Below, piece by piece: positions 5,100 through 5,491 of a stretch of 5,491 nt of DNA. This stretch comes from a bacterium. GTDB lineage: Bacteria > Chloroflexota > Dormibacteria > Aeolococcales > Bog-877. A program made the translations under genes and the position numbers. The notes under the pieces are model-generated. The model ran no database searches. It was not told the DNA's origin and worked only from the letters and a program-made list of their open reading frames with translations. The stretch covers positions 1 to 5,491 of the forward strand of contig JAJZGN010000135.1 of assembly GCA_021798435.1 (NCBI GenBank). The letters run 5' to 3'. Each line of letters starts with the position of its first letter. Positions within the stretch are counted from its first letter, which is position 1.

Positions 5100-5491
5100 G
5101 TGGCACGGTGGCGGTGGGCGGCCCTGGTGCTCATCCTCAGTGGCTGCGCGGCGGCTCCCCGGCCACTTCCTATCGCCACCAGGCCCCTGATGGTCCTGGT
5201 CCGCGCATCCGGTCTTTCCTACTCGTATCCCTCGGGATGGTCGACGGAGAGTTCAGGCTTCCCGAGCAGCTTCACCTTCATGGTGGCCGCGATCAGCAAC
5301 CAGCGGCTTAGGAACCCCTGCTTCCACCACGGGAATGTCTACGGTTGCGGCCAGCCCCTGGGCAACCTGCAGCCGGCGGCGATGCTCGTCGAGTGGTGGG
5401 AGAACGGCGCTCCGCGGTGGCTGCTCGCCGACCAGCCCGGATCGCCAATCTCCGTGGACGGGCTCCCGGCCAAGATGGAGCAGGGAGCCAG
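5100..5491 (+). CDS. Predicted lipoprotein of unknown function (partial, 3' end outside window)
   Basis: From a GTG at 5100 the frame stays open for 130 codons to the window edge. It begins with a lipoprotein signal: a basic start (A-R-W-R-W), a hydrophobic run (7-13, AALVLIL) and the lipobox L-S-G-C with Cys16. The mature part contains LSYSYPSGWST, a pattern seen at the start of several small secreted beta-sheet domains, then FTFMVAAISNQRLRNPC and two further cysteines in a C-x(9)-C arrangement. MLVEWWENGAP and ISVDGLPAKM follow. I cannot name the family. The GTG is the only usual start after the in-frame TAA at 5067-5069; the ribosome binding site is weak (TGGGGC directly before it). It lies about 90 bp after the OsmC remnant on the same strand. 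Two competing open frames across 5008-5311 lack such a signal and are treated as shadows. Confidence 0.7.
   Translation, partial: MARWRWAALVLILSGCAAAPRPLPIATRPLMVLVRASGLSYSYPSGWSTESSGFPSSFTFMVAAISNQRLRNPCFHHGNVYGCGQPLGNLQPAAMLVEWWENGAPRWLLADQPGSPISVDGLPAKMEQGA

Overview
The window is a high-GC (roughly 70 percent by eye), gene-dense bacterial segment with frequent GTG and TTG starts and clear GGAGG-type ribosome binding sites. It has the look of an actinobacterial or Chloroflexota/Dormibacterota-type chromosome. That placement is inference from composition, gene style and a group III phosphofructokinase; nothing here fixes the taxon.

Layout. Minus strand, read right to left: a 6-phosphofructokinase with pyrophosphate-type active-site residues (3616-2582); a small unrecognised membrane protein (2482-2084); an adenosylcobalamin riboswitch (about 2042-1874) with a structured expression platform; a DUF4430/transcobalamin-like lipoprotein (1769-1293); an ECF transporter T component (1286-471); and the N-terminal half of its ATPase (474 to the window edge). 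The last three are tightly packed, with a 6-bp gap and then an ATGA overlap, and form one B12-controlled uptake operon. The substrate-binding S component is not in the window and may lie beyond position 1.

Plus strand, left to right: a membrane-anchored cupredoxin-like protein (3793-4458) divergent from the phosphofructokinase; two GC-rich hairpins, the second a likely transcription terminator; an OsmC-family gene broken by a frameshift and an in-frame TAG (4587 to about 5008); and the start of an unrecognised lipoprotein (5100 to the window edge).

How the parts work together. The riboswitch and the transcobalamin-like lipoprotein both point to cobalamin, or a corrinoid precursor, as the cargo of the ECF transporter. 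When B12 is plentiful the leader should fold to shut the operon off. The phosphofructokinase, cupredoxin, OsmC remnant and end lipoprotein show no evident functional link to it. I see no mobile element, CRISPR array, tRNA or rRNA, and no clearly novel multi-gene system. The most informative points are the B12 uptake operon with its alternative-stem leader, the cupredoxin with an incomplete copper-ligand set, and the decayed OsmC gene.
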